Part shown: positions 5,637 through 11,160 of the stretch, in pieces
Position numbering within the stretch: the stretch's first letter is position 1
Layout: every line of letters begins with the position of its first letter
NCBI GenBank assembly: GCA_017998575.1
Contig: JAGOCV010000116.1
Coordinates: 1 to 11,160, forward strand
Length of the DNA stretch: 11,160 bases
Direction: 5' to 3'
Source of the DNA: Burkholderiaceae bacterium
Lineage (GTDB): Bacteria > Pseudomonadota > Gammaproteobacteria > Burkholderiales > Burkholderiaceae
Translations under genes and position numbers: made by a program
The notes under the pieces: model-generated
Database searches by the model: none
The model's input: the letters and a program-made list of their open reading frames with translations, nothing else
Told to the model about the DNA's origin: nothing

Positions 5637-6601
5637 GTCACCGGCTGCATGCCCGTGAGCTGCGGCATGCACTCACGCATCAGCGCCGAGAACGCGCGCA
5701 GCCGCGCGGGCAGCCAGCGCGCGGGCGGATAGATCAGGTACACGGGCAGCGGCGGCGCCTGCCACTGCGGCGCCAGGTGCACCAACCGGCCCCGGGCCAG
5801 GTCGTCCAGCACCACCCAGCGCGAGACGATGCACGCGCCCAGCCCGGCCAGCGCGGCCTGCCGCACCGCGTAGAGGCTGTCCGTGGAGAGGCGCGGGCGG
5901 ATCGCGAAGCGATGCAGGCTGTCGGCGCCTGACGCCCCGTCCGCCCCGATGGCGCCCGGCGCTCGCGCGAGGGCCACTTCGTCGCGGTAGAAGGTGTGCA
6001 GGGCCAGCCAGGGCAGGCGCTCCAGCTCGGCCGGGCCGGCCTGCGGTCCGGGCAGGGCAGCCGCCACGGCGGGCGCGGCGACGACGATGCGTGGCACCTC
6101 GGCCAGCCGCACGGCCACCACGCCGGGCTCGTCCACACGGCCCACGCGGATCGCGCAGTCGATGCCCTCGGCGATGAAGTCGGGCAGGCGGTCTTGCAGC
6201 AGCCACTCCACCGACACGTCGGGATGCTGGCGCAGGAACTCGGTGAGCGGCGCGATCAGCTGGTCCTGGCCGAAGGCGTGGGGCACCATCACGCGCAGCG
6301 TGCCGCGCGGTACGTCCCGCGCGCCGCGCAGGTCGGACTGCATGGCCTCCCAGGTGCCGAGCAGTTCGCGCGCATGGGCGAAGCAGCGTTCGCCGTCTTC
6401 GGTGAGCCGCAGGGTGTGGGTGGAGCGTTGCAGCAACCGCAGGCCGAGCAGCTTCTCCAGCGCCTGCAGCCGGCGGCTCACCGTGGGCTGGCTGGTGCCG
6501 AGCTGGAGGGCCGCCGAGGACAGGTTGCCCGTCTCCACGATGCGCACGAAGGTGTGGAGCAGCTGCAGCCGGTCGGCCTGTGACGTGAGCGCATCGTTCA
6601 T
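5633..6601 (-). CDS. LysR-family transcriptional regulator (divergent from MFS gene)
   Basis: A 322-residue LysR-type regulator of usual length. The winged helix-turn-helix occupies about 12-70, with ETGNLSSAALQLGTSQPTVSRR (23-44) as the helix-turn-helix and the conserved RRLQALEKLLGLRLLQR following. The C-terminal effector domain starts at about 100 with GTLRVMVPHAFG. An Ala/Gly-rich insert (AIGADGASGADS) sits mid-domain and is likely a surface loop. The start at 6601 places the HTH at the normal distance; upstream in-frame codons add only non-conserved sequence. No Shine-Dalgarno precedes it. The gene is divergent from the MFS transporter across 98 bp, the classic LysR/target layout, so it most likely controls that gene and itself. 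It converges on the dehydrogenase gene with 12 bp between them. Confidence 0.94.
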   Translation of the reverse strand: MNDALTSQADRLQLLHTFVRIVETGNLSSAALQLGTSQPTVSRRLQALEKLLGLRLLQRSTHTLRLTEDGERCFAHARELLGTWEAMQSDLRGARDVPRGTLRVMVPHAFGQDQLIAPLTEFLRQHPDVSVEWLLQDRLPDFIAEGIDCAIRVGRVDEPGVVAVRLAEVPRIVVAAPAVAAALPGPQAGPAELERLPWLALHTFYRDEVALARAPGAIGADGASGADSLHRFAIRPRLSTDSLYAVRQAALAGLGACIVSRWVVLDDLARGRLVHLAPQWQAPPLPVYLIYPPARWLPARLRAFSALMRECMPQLTGMQPVT

Positions 6602-6609
6602 GCAATCAG

Positions 6610-6618
6610 CGTATATCA
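6610..6618 (-). promoter_or_regulatory. Candidate extended -10 of the LysR gene, implying a leaderless mRNA
   Basis: On the minus strand TGATATACG (6618-6610) fits the extended -10 pattern TGn-TATAAT with four of six core bases. Only eight bases separate it from the ATG at 6601, which would put the transcript start at or within one or two bases of the start codon. This agrees with the absence of a Shine-Dalgarno. No good -35 is present. Confidence 0.35.
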
Positions 6619-6699
6619 AATGTTCGGCCGGTGGTACTACCGTGCAAGCCGCCAAAGGGAAAGAATCGCACCAGCCGATCCCCACCCGACGTCACACCC

Positions 6700-7914
6700 A
6701 TGCAAGCCATTCATCCAACGTATACAACGCCACCTGTCGTCGTGGGAGACGTGCCGCGCCGGCTGGTGCTCATGCTGGCGACCGGCGCGGGTCTGGCGGT
6801 GGCGTCGATCTACTACGCCCAGCCGATGCTGGGCGTGATGGGGGCTGATCTGCAGGCCGGCCCGCGCGCCACCGGCTGGGTGCCCACTCTCACCCAACTG
6901 GGCTATGCGCTGGGCATCCTGCTGCTGGCGCCGCTGGGTGACCGCTTCGACCGACGGCGGCTGATCTGCGCCAAGGCGGCGGCGCTGGTGGCGGCCTTGC
7001 TGGGCTGCGCTGTGGCCCCCGGCATCGGCGGACTGCTGCTGGCCAGTCTGGCCATCGGGCTGGCGGGCACGCTGGCGCAGGACATCGTACCGGCGGCCGC
7101 CACGCTGGCGCCACCCGCACAGCGCGGCCGGGTGGTCGGCACGGTGATGACGGGGCTGTTGCTGGGCATCCTGCTCTCGCGCGTGGCCAGCGGCTGGATC
7201 GCGGACCAGCTCGGCTGGCGCGCCACGTACTTCATCGCCGCCGCGTCGATCGCGCTGACCGGCTGCGTGGCCTGGCGCGCGCTGCCGCCGCTGGCGCCCA
7301 CCACGCAGCTGGGCTACGGGGCCCTGATCGGCTCGCTCGTCCAGCTCTGGCGCCGCCATGCCGGACTGCGCCGCGCCACCCTGTCGCAGGGGTTGCTGTC
7401 CGTGGGATTCAGCGCGTTCTGGTCCACGCTGGCGGTGATGCTGCACCAGCAATTCGGCCTGGGCAGCGCCGCGGCGGGCGCCTTCGGCCTGGCCGGTGCG
7501 GCGGGCGCGCTGGCCGCGCCGCTGGCGGGGCGCCTGGCCGACCGGCGCGGGCCCGAACTGGCCATCCGCCTGGGCGCGGCACTGGCGGCGGTGGGCTTCG
7601 CTGCGCTGGCGCTGGACGCGTTGCTGGCCACGCCCGCGCTGCGGCTGGCGCTGATCGTGGCCTGTGCCATCGCGTTCGACTTCGGCGTCCAGGCCGCGAT
7701 GGTGGCCCACCAGACACAGGTCTATGGGCTGGAGCCCGAAGCGCGCAGCCGGCTCAATGCCGTGCTGTTCACCGGCATGTTCACGGGCATGGCGGCTGGC
7801 GCGCTGCTGGGCAGCCTGGCGCTGGCGCAATGGGGCTGGGGCGGCGTGGCGGCACTGGCCACACTGACCACCCTCGGCGGGCTGGCGGTGCGGCTGGTGC
7901 GGGCGCGCGCCTGA
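6700..7914 (+). CDS. MFS transporter, DHA1 drug/proton antiporter type (YgaY-like)
   Basis: A 404-residue inner-membrane protein with about twelve hydrophobic segments from residue 22 to the end. The first segment carries the SIYYAQPML pattern (37-45) common in YgaY-like members. The MFS motif A is GDRFDRRR (80-87) between helices 2 and 3, and a second copy-like loop LAGRLADRRG joins helices 8 and 9. TVMTGLLLGILLSR (helix 5 region) is also typical. Such proteins usually export small molecules or drugs by proton exchange; the substrate is unknown. The ATG at 6700 lacks a Shine-Dalgarno; an in-frame GTG at 6631 would add 23 unconserved residues, so I prefer 6700. The divergent LysR gene is its probable regulator. 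Confidence 0.93.
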   Translation: MQAIHPTYTTPPVVVGDVPRRLVLMLATGAGLAVASIYYAQPMLGVMGADLQAGPRATGWVPTLTQLGYALGILLLAPLGDRFDRRRLICAKAAALVAALLGCAVAPGIGGLLLASLAIGLAGTLAQDIVPAAATLAPPAQRGRVVGTVMTGLLLGILLSRVASGWIADQLGWRATYFIAAASIALTGCVAWRALPPLAPTTQLGYGALIGSLVQLWRRHAGLRRATLSQGLLSVGFSAFWSTLAVMLHQQFGLGSAAAGAFGLAGAAGALAAPLAGRLADRRGPELAIRLGAALAAVGFAALALDALLATPALRLALIVACAIAFDFGVQAAMVAHQTQVYGLEPEARSRLNAVLFTGMFTGMAAGALLGSLALAQWGWGGVAALATLTTLGGLAVRLVRARA

Positions 7915-7921
7915 GTCCGGT

Positions 7922-7966
7922 TTCCGGCCCGGCTGAAGAGTCCGGAATCGATGACTTCTCGAAGTC
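7922..7966 (+). terminator. Inverted repeats after the MFS gene, possible terminator
   Basis: Just after the MFS stop, TTCCGG (7922-7927) is repeated inverted as CCGGAA (7942-7947), and GACTTC (7953-7958) as GAAGTC (7961-7966). The second could fold as a 5-bp stem with a CUCG tetraloop. Neither is followed by a T-run, so rho-independent termination is uncertain. Confidence 0.25.
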
Positions 7967-7985
7967 CCTCTGGTCGTCCGCCGAC

Positions 7986-8125
7986 GTCGTCGGAGAGCGG
8001 CAGCAGGCATACAAGCATGTCGCAGCGCCGAGGAAGTCGTCCAGCGATGCGGGTCCGACGAACTGGCGGGCTGCGGCGTCGAGCCCGGGCGATGTCTTCG
8101 GCGTTGGAGGCGGCGATGCCCACCA
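7986..8125 (-). pseudogene. Frameshifted remnant resembling GhrA-type 2-hydroxyacid dehydrogenase
   Basis: On the minus strand one frame reads WWASPPPTPKTSPGL... (from 8125) and then FVGPASLDDFLGA, ending at 8024. The adjacent frame continues CDMLVCLLPLSDD (8024-7986). Joined by a one-base shift, these match the pattern I know from glyoxylate/hydroxypyruvate reductase A: a GWSRxPK-like turn after the Rossmann strand, FxGxxxLDxFL, then D-x-LVCLLPLT. Only about 45 residues are recognisable. The GxGxxG core upstream is not visible (a stop occurs in frame near 8134-8132) and nothing recognisable follows. I read it as a decayed gene, the rest deleted or replaced by the flanking MFS and LysR genes. 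Chance resemblance in GC-rich DNA cannot be excluded. Confidence 0.45.
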
Positions 8126-8127
8126 CC

Positions 8128-8147
8128 GCAGTCATCGATTGCACTGC
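8128..8147. promoter_or_regulatory. Dyad GCAGT-N10-ACTGC upstream of LysR gene
   Basis: Perfect 5-bp inverted arms (8128-8132 and 8143-8147) flank a spacer containing ATCGAT. The site lies about 70 bp before the LysR start, a normal distance for autoregulatory binding. Only the symmetry supports it, and part of it may be relic of the decayed dehydrogenase gene. Confidence 0.25.
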
Positions 8148-8218
8148 CGGGGTTGGGCGGTTCAAATCGGGGGCTCATCGTTCAGCGTTCATCGGCCTGA
8201 CTGCATCTATCGTTCGTC

Positions 8219-9166
8219 ATGAATCTGGTTTCTTCAACGGCCCTGCGCTACTTCGCCGAGGTGGCGCGCACCGGTTCGGTCCGCGCGGCGTCCGAAAGCC
8301 TCTATGTCGCCGCCTCGGCCATCAGCCGGCAGCTCGCGTTGCTCGAGGACGCGCTGGGTGCGCCCGTGATCGAGCGCCGCCAGGGGCGCGGGCGCATCCG
8401 GCTGACGGCGGCCGGCGAGTTGTTGATGCGCTACTACAAGGACATCAGCAACGAATCGCGCCGCCTGCATTCCGAAATCGAGGCGCTGCAGGGCCTGCGG
8501 CGCGGCCACGTGAGCTTCGGCATGCCCGAGTCACTGGTGCGCGACCTGATGCCGCGCTTCCTGGCCGACTTCTCGGTGCAGTACCCCGGCATCACGTTCA
8601 GCGTGCACGTGGCGGGCAGCCCGCGGCTGGGCGAGATGCTGCTGGGGGACGAACTCGACGCCTGCTTCACCTTCGGCGACATCGCCTTCCAGGATCTGTC
8701 GGTGCTGTACTCGCGCCTGCTGCCCTTGCACGTGCTGGTGCCCGACGGCCATCCGCTGCAGCATCGCAAGACGCTGCGCCTGTCGGACTGCGCCGAGTAC
8801 GGCCTGTCGTCGCTGGACGCATCGCTGTGGGCCAAGCAGCAGAACGACGAGATGCTGGGCAAGGCCAAGATCCGTCCGCGTATCACGCTGGAGACCAACT
8901 CCTACGAACTGATGCGCAACGTGGCCGCCGAAGGCATGTGCCTCACGTTCACCACCATCCCGCTCGAAGACCCGACCGCCAAGCCACGCGCCGGCTCGTA
9001 CGTGCCGCTCAAGGACGTGCACGCACGGCCGCAGCTGTTTGCGCTCGCCGTGCGCAAGGGCCGAAACCTGCCGCTGGCGGTGAGCACCTTCATCGCCTCG
9101 CTCATGGCCGTGCTCGAGCGCTTCGAGGCCCGTGACGAACGCCGCGCTGCCGCCGGTGGCGGCTGA
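8219..9166 (+). CDS. LysR-family transcriptional regulator
   Basis: A 315-residue LysR regulator. The winged helix-turn-helix spans about 5-65: ALRYFAEVARTGSVRAASESL (8-28), then AASAISRQLALLEDALGAPVIER. The degenerate wing GRGRIRLTAAG and the linker helix follow to about residue 90. The effector domain begins with GHVSFGMPESLVRDLMPRFL, close to LysR proteins of the CynR/GltC type. The ATG at 8219 gives the usual HTH position; no Shine-Dalgarno is seen. The gene converges on the oxygenase gene with 5 bp between stops. No divergent target is adjacent because the upstream gap holds only a remnant. It may control the binding-protein/oxygenase genes whose promoter lies beyond the right edge, or it may once have controlled the decayed dehydrogenase. 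Target unknown. Confidence 0.93.
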   Translation: MNLVSSTALRYFAEVARTGSVRAASESLYVAASAISRQLALLEDALGAPVIERRQGRGRIRLTAAGELLMRYYKDISNESRRLHSEIEALQGLRRGHVSFGMPESLVRDLMPRFLADFSVQYPGITFSVHVAGSPRLGEMLLGDELDACFTFGDIAFQDLSVLYSRLLPLHVLVPDGHPLQHRKTLRLSDCAEYGLSSLDASLWAKQQNDEMLGKAKIRPRITLETNSYELMRNVAAEGMCLTFTTIPLEDPTAKPRAGSYVPLKDVHARPQLFALAVRKGRNLPLAVSTFIASLMAVLERFEARDERRAAAGGG

Positions 9167-9175
9167 GCCGCTCAG
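9163..9175. terminator. Inverted repeat at convergent LysR/oxygenase junction
   Basis: CTGAG (9163-9167) and CTCAG (9171-9175) are inverted arms around CCG and contain both stop codons (TGA 9164-9166; TCA 9172-9174). An overlapping GCGGCT-G-AGCCGC palindrome spans 9159-9171. There is no T-tract, so termination is uncertain. Confidence 0.25.
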
Positions 9176-10179
9176 GCCGCGGCAGCCAGTTCGGTCGGCG
9201 TCTTGTACTTCTGCACGGCCGCGAAGCGACTCACGAGGTAGTCGCCCGACTTGATGGGCGGATGCAGCGGCTCGCCCTCGGCCGGCCTGAACTGCGACAG
9301 GCAGGCCACGGGCGTGTCGTAGTCGAGGTTGAAGAACGTCGGTATCGAGTAGCGCTCGCGGCCCGTGCGGTTGGCCACGCGGTGGGGATTCGATACGTAG
9401 TGGTCGTTGGTCCAGGTCTTGATGAGATCGCCCAGGTTGACGACCAGCGTGCCTTCGATGAAGGGCGCCGCCACCCATTCGCCGCCACGCGTGCGCAGCT
9501 CCAGCCCACCGATCGGATCCTGCGCGAGCAGCGTGAGCATGCCGTAGTCGGTGTGCGCGGCGGCGCCGAGCTCCAGCGGCGAGAACTCTTCCTGCGGGGG
9601 GTAATGGAACAGGCGCGACTGGATCATCGGCTTCTTCAGGTAGTGCAGGAAGAACTCTTCCTTCTCGCCCATGGCCAGCGCCATGATGCGCAGCAGGCGC
9701 GTGCCCAGCTCGATGGTGGCATTGAAGTAGGCCATGGCCGCCGGCTCCAGCCACGGCTTGTCGGCCGGCCAGCGGTTGGGGCCGTGCAGCGGCAGGCCGG
9801 CCAGCACGGCCGGATCGTCCGCCGGCACGTCGATGCCGAGTTCGTAGCTCTCCTTCAGGTCGGGCTTGTGGCCCGGGTGCTGGGTGACGCCCATGGGCAT
9901 GAAGCCACGGCGGAAGCGCTCATCGATCTGGTCCTTCATCCGCTCCTCGAGCGGTAGCGCGAAGTACCGGCGAGTGGCGGCGAACACGTCGTCGATGACC
10001 TGCTGCGGCACGCCGTGGTTCTTCACGTAGAAGAAGCCGGTGGCCGTGCAGGCGGCCTTGAACTGCTCCACCAACGGCTCGATGGGGCCGCCAGCGATCC
10101 AGTCGCCCAGGTCGAGGATGGGCATTTCGGCCGGCGAGGCGCGGCGTGGCGCGTCGATGGGGGCGTCGGTGTAGGGCAT
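9172..10179 (-). CDS. Fe(II)/2-oxoglutarate-dependent oxygenase, isopenicillin N synthase-like family
   Basis: A 335-residue oxygenase of usual length. The N-terminal DIOX_N-like part (20-140) includes GFFYVKNHGVP (48-58) and the RRGFMPMGVTQ segment (90-100). The catalytic jelly-roll has the metal triad H209-T-D211 and H266 (in SNPHRV) and the 2-oxoglutarate-binding R276-Y-S278. All catalytic residues are present, so it is likely active. The start at 10179 has AGGAG seven bases upstream. It lies 40 bp after an SsuA/NMT1-type binding-protein gene and is probably cotranscribed, suggesting oxidation of the imported compound in the cytoplasm. This family hydroxylates, desaturates or cyclises diverse substrates, so the reaction is not predictable. 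TauD-like dioxygenases are a different subfamily and do not fit as well. Confidence 0.93.
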   Translation of the reverse strand: MPYTDAPIDAPRRASPAEMPILDLGDWIAGGPIEPLVEQFKAACTATGFFYVKNHGVPQQVIDDVFAATRRYFALPLEERMKDQIDERFRRGFMPMGVTQHPGHKPDLKESYELGIDVPADDPAVLAGLPLHGPNRWPADKPWLEPAAMAYFNATIELGTRLLRIMALAMGEKEEFFLHYLKKPMIQSRLFHYPPQEEFSPLELGAAAHTDYGMLTLLAQDPIGGLELRTRGGEWVAAPFIEGTLVVNLGDLIKTWTNDHYVSNPHRVANRTGRERYSIPTFFNLDYDTPVACLSQFRPAEGEPLHPPIKSGDYLVSRFAAVQKYKTPTELAAAA

Positions 10180-10219
10180 GCGATATCTCCTGGTGGGGGC
10201 GTGCGTGCGGCGCCGGCGT

Positions 10220-11160
10220 TCACAGGCCCTTGCAGGCCCGGGCGTCGGCGATGACGGCGTCGCGGTCGAACCGGTTGACGGCCTCGATGAAGCCGGGCTT
10301 GAGGTGCAGCATGGACGCCGGCGGCAGCGTGCGTTTGATCAGCCCTTCCTTGAGCATGAAGTCCTGCATGCGGCCGTAGGCGGCCGGGTCCATGGCGCCG
10401 ATGTACTTGCCGCCATTCATGTCGTAGGCGGCACGGATCGAGTCCAGCGACGCCTGCAGCAGGGCGTTGTCCCATTTCACGAGCGTGGCCTCGTCGGCAC
10501 CCGTGGGCTTGGTGGCGGGGTAGTTCTTCCAGTGGATGCGGCGCGCGCAGTCGGGGTTGGTCTGCGCGTACAGCGTGGCCTTGGCCGCGCCGCGCGCGAT
10601 GGCCTCCACCATGGCCGGGTCGGCATCGATGGTCTTTTGCAGCGTGCCGAGCGTGAAGCCGGGCAAGCGGCGCCATTCGGGGTTGAACAGCACGCGCATG
10701 TCCAGGCCCGCGTTCTGGAAGCCGGTGAGGGCCGAGCCCCAGAACATCAGGCCCTGCACGCGGTCGGTCCGCAGCGCTTCGAGCGCGGGGGCGCCGGCGC
10801 CGGTGGCGATGATCTGCACGTCCTTGTCCGGATCGATGCCGTTGGCGCGCAGGTAGCCCTTGAGCAGCGGCATGCCGCCCGTGCCCAGGCTGAACACGCC
10901 GATCTTCTTGCCCTTGAAATCCGCGATGCTGCGGATGGGGCTGCTGCCGGGCACGGCGATGCCCCAGTCGATGACCAGCGTGTTCATGATCCCGCGCACC
11001 GGCACGTCGTTGTCGGTGTTGGCCTGGATCATCGGGGCCGAATCCATCTGCGCGAAGTCGACACCACCGCCCACCATCTGCTGGATGCCCTGCAGCGAGC
11101 CGCCCGTGGTGACCACCCTGACGTCGTAGCCCTCGTCCTTCCAGTAGCCCAGCACGATGG
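10220..11160 (-). CDS. ABC transporter substrate-binding protein, SsuA/THI5/NMT1 family (N-terminus beyond right edge)
   Basis: The last 313 codons are present; signal peptide and first strand lie off the right edge, and the frame stays open to 11160. The visible start reads VLGYWKDEGYDVRVV, followed by GGSLQGIQQMVGGGVDFAQMDSAP, the pattern lining the ligand site in NMT1/SsuA proteins, then IADFKGKKIGVFSLGTGG, the conserved second-lobe phosphate- or sulfonate-type anion loop. The C-terminal third (GAMDPAAYGRMQDFMLKEGLI) is also family-typical. It is only distantly similar to the other binding protein in the window. The oxygenase gene follows after 40 bp. The permease and ATPase are not in the window and may be upstream on the right. 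A GTG at 11155 is not a credible start because it lies inside the family fold. Confidence 0.92.
   Translation of the reverse strand, partial: IVLGYWKDEGYDVRVVTTGGSLQGIQQMVGGGVDFAQMDSAPMIQANTDNDVPVRGIMNTLVIDWGIAVPGSSPIRSIADFKGKKIGVFSLGTGGMPLLKGYLRANGIDPDKDVQIIATGAGAPALEALRTDRVQGLMFWGSALTGFQNAGLDMRVLFNPEWRRLPGFTLGTLQKTIDADPAMVEAIARGAAKATLYAQTNPDCARRIHWKNYPATKPTGADEATLVKWDNALLQASLDSIRAAYDMNGGKYIGAMDPAAYGRMQDFMLKEGLIKRTLPPASMLHLKPGFIEAVNRFDRDAVIADARACKGL

Larger units (their letters stand above)
7915..8218. other. Intergenic region between MFS and second LysR gene
   Basis: These 304 bp hold no intact gene. They contain inverted repeats near the MFS stop, the dehydrogenase remnant, and GCAGT-N10-ACTGC (8128-8147), a possible LysR-type site about 72 bp upstream of the LysR start at 8219. 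The last 60 bases are rich in ATCGTTC/CGTTCA-like words. I see no convincing -35/-10 pair and no Shine-Dalgarno before 8219. Confidence 0.5.

Noticed and set aside
7722..8165. Possible intact small gene reading through LVCLLPLSDD on the minus strand
   Set aside because: The frame runs on into antisense of the MFS gene and lacks the rest of the dehydrogenase fold; a frameshifted remnant explains it better.
6637..8178. A 513-codon minus-strand open frame opposite the MFS gene
   Set aside because: Low-complexity Arg/Gln/Gly-rich translation, antisense to a clear transporter. Only a small part near 7986-8125 shows recognisable homology, and that needs a frameshift.
8531..9754. A 407-codon minus-strand frame spanning the second LysR gene and part of the oxygenase
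   Set aside because: It crosses two genes in the wrong frame and has no domain; both underlying genes have full motifs.
1..11160. tRNA, rRNA, CRISPR, transposon ends, phage or toxin-antitoxin genes
   Set aside because: I looked on both strands and found no cloverleaf, regularly spaced repeats, transposase motifs or paired small genes that would support any of these.

Overview
The window looks like chromosomal DNA of a high-GC betaproteobacterium, most likely Comamonadaceae (Variovorax, Acidovorax or Hydrogenophaga-like). The reasons are uniformly GC-rich codon use, an abundance of LysR regulators and NitT/TauT (SsuA/TauA/NMT1-type) transporters, and an intergenic multi-hairpin element at about 2139-2236 that resembles a repeat I recall from this family. 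I see no rRNA, tRNA, CRISPR array, insertion sequence or phage gene. Family assignments were made by reading motifs, without a database search.

Left part (1-4552, all minus strand). One operon runs right to left: Rieske ferredoxin, ABC ATPase (overlapping the ferredoxin by ATGA), ABC substrate-binding protein, ABC permease, short-chain dehydrogenase (SDR), and a cupin protein cut by the left edge. A good sigma70-like promoter (TTGACG-N17-AATACT) lies upstream, with an inverted-repeat cluster at its start point and a second inverted repeat in the leader. The set looks like an import-then-oxidise pathway for a small organic anion, possibly aromatic. No terminal oxygenase is visible; it may lie beyond the left edge.

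Middle part (4736-7914). Divergent from the operon is a beta-hydroxyacid dehydrogenase of the 3-hydroxyisobutyrate/tartronate-semialdehyde reductase family. Its substrate loop reads P-x-x-R-T instead of the usual VSGG, which recalls sulfolactaldehyde reductase YihU. Next come a convergent LysR regulator and a divergent DHA1-type MFS transporter, an apparent regulator/exporter pair sharing a 98-bp control region.

Right part (7915-11160). A roughly 300-bp gap holds inverted repeats and a frameshifted remnant that resembles a GhrA-type 2-hydroxyacid dehydrogenase. It is followed by a second LysR gene, then a convergent minus-strand pair: a second SsuA/NMT1-type substrate-binding protein (cut by the right edge) and an isopenicillin-N-synthase-like Fe(II)/2-oxoglutarate oxygenase.

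The recurring theme is periplasmic capture of a small molecule paired with an oxidative or reductive enzyme, with LysR control nearby. Substrates cannot be fixed from sequence alone. The best leads are the YihU-like loop, the two transporter-oxygenation pairings, the hairpin element inside the ABC operon, and the dehydrogenase remnant.
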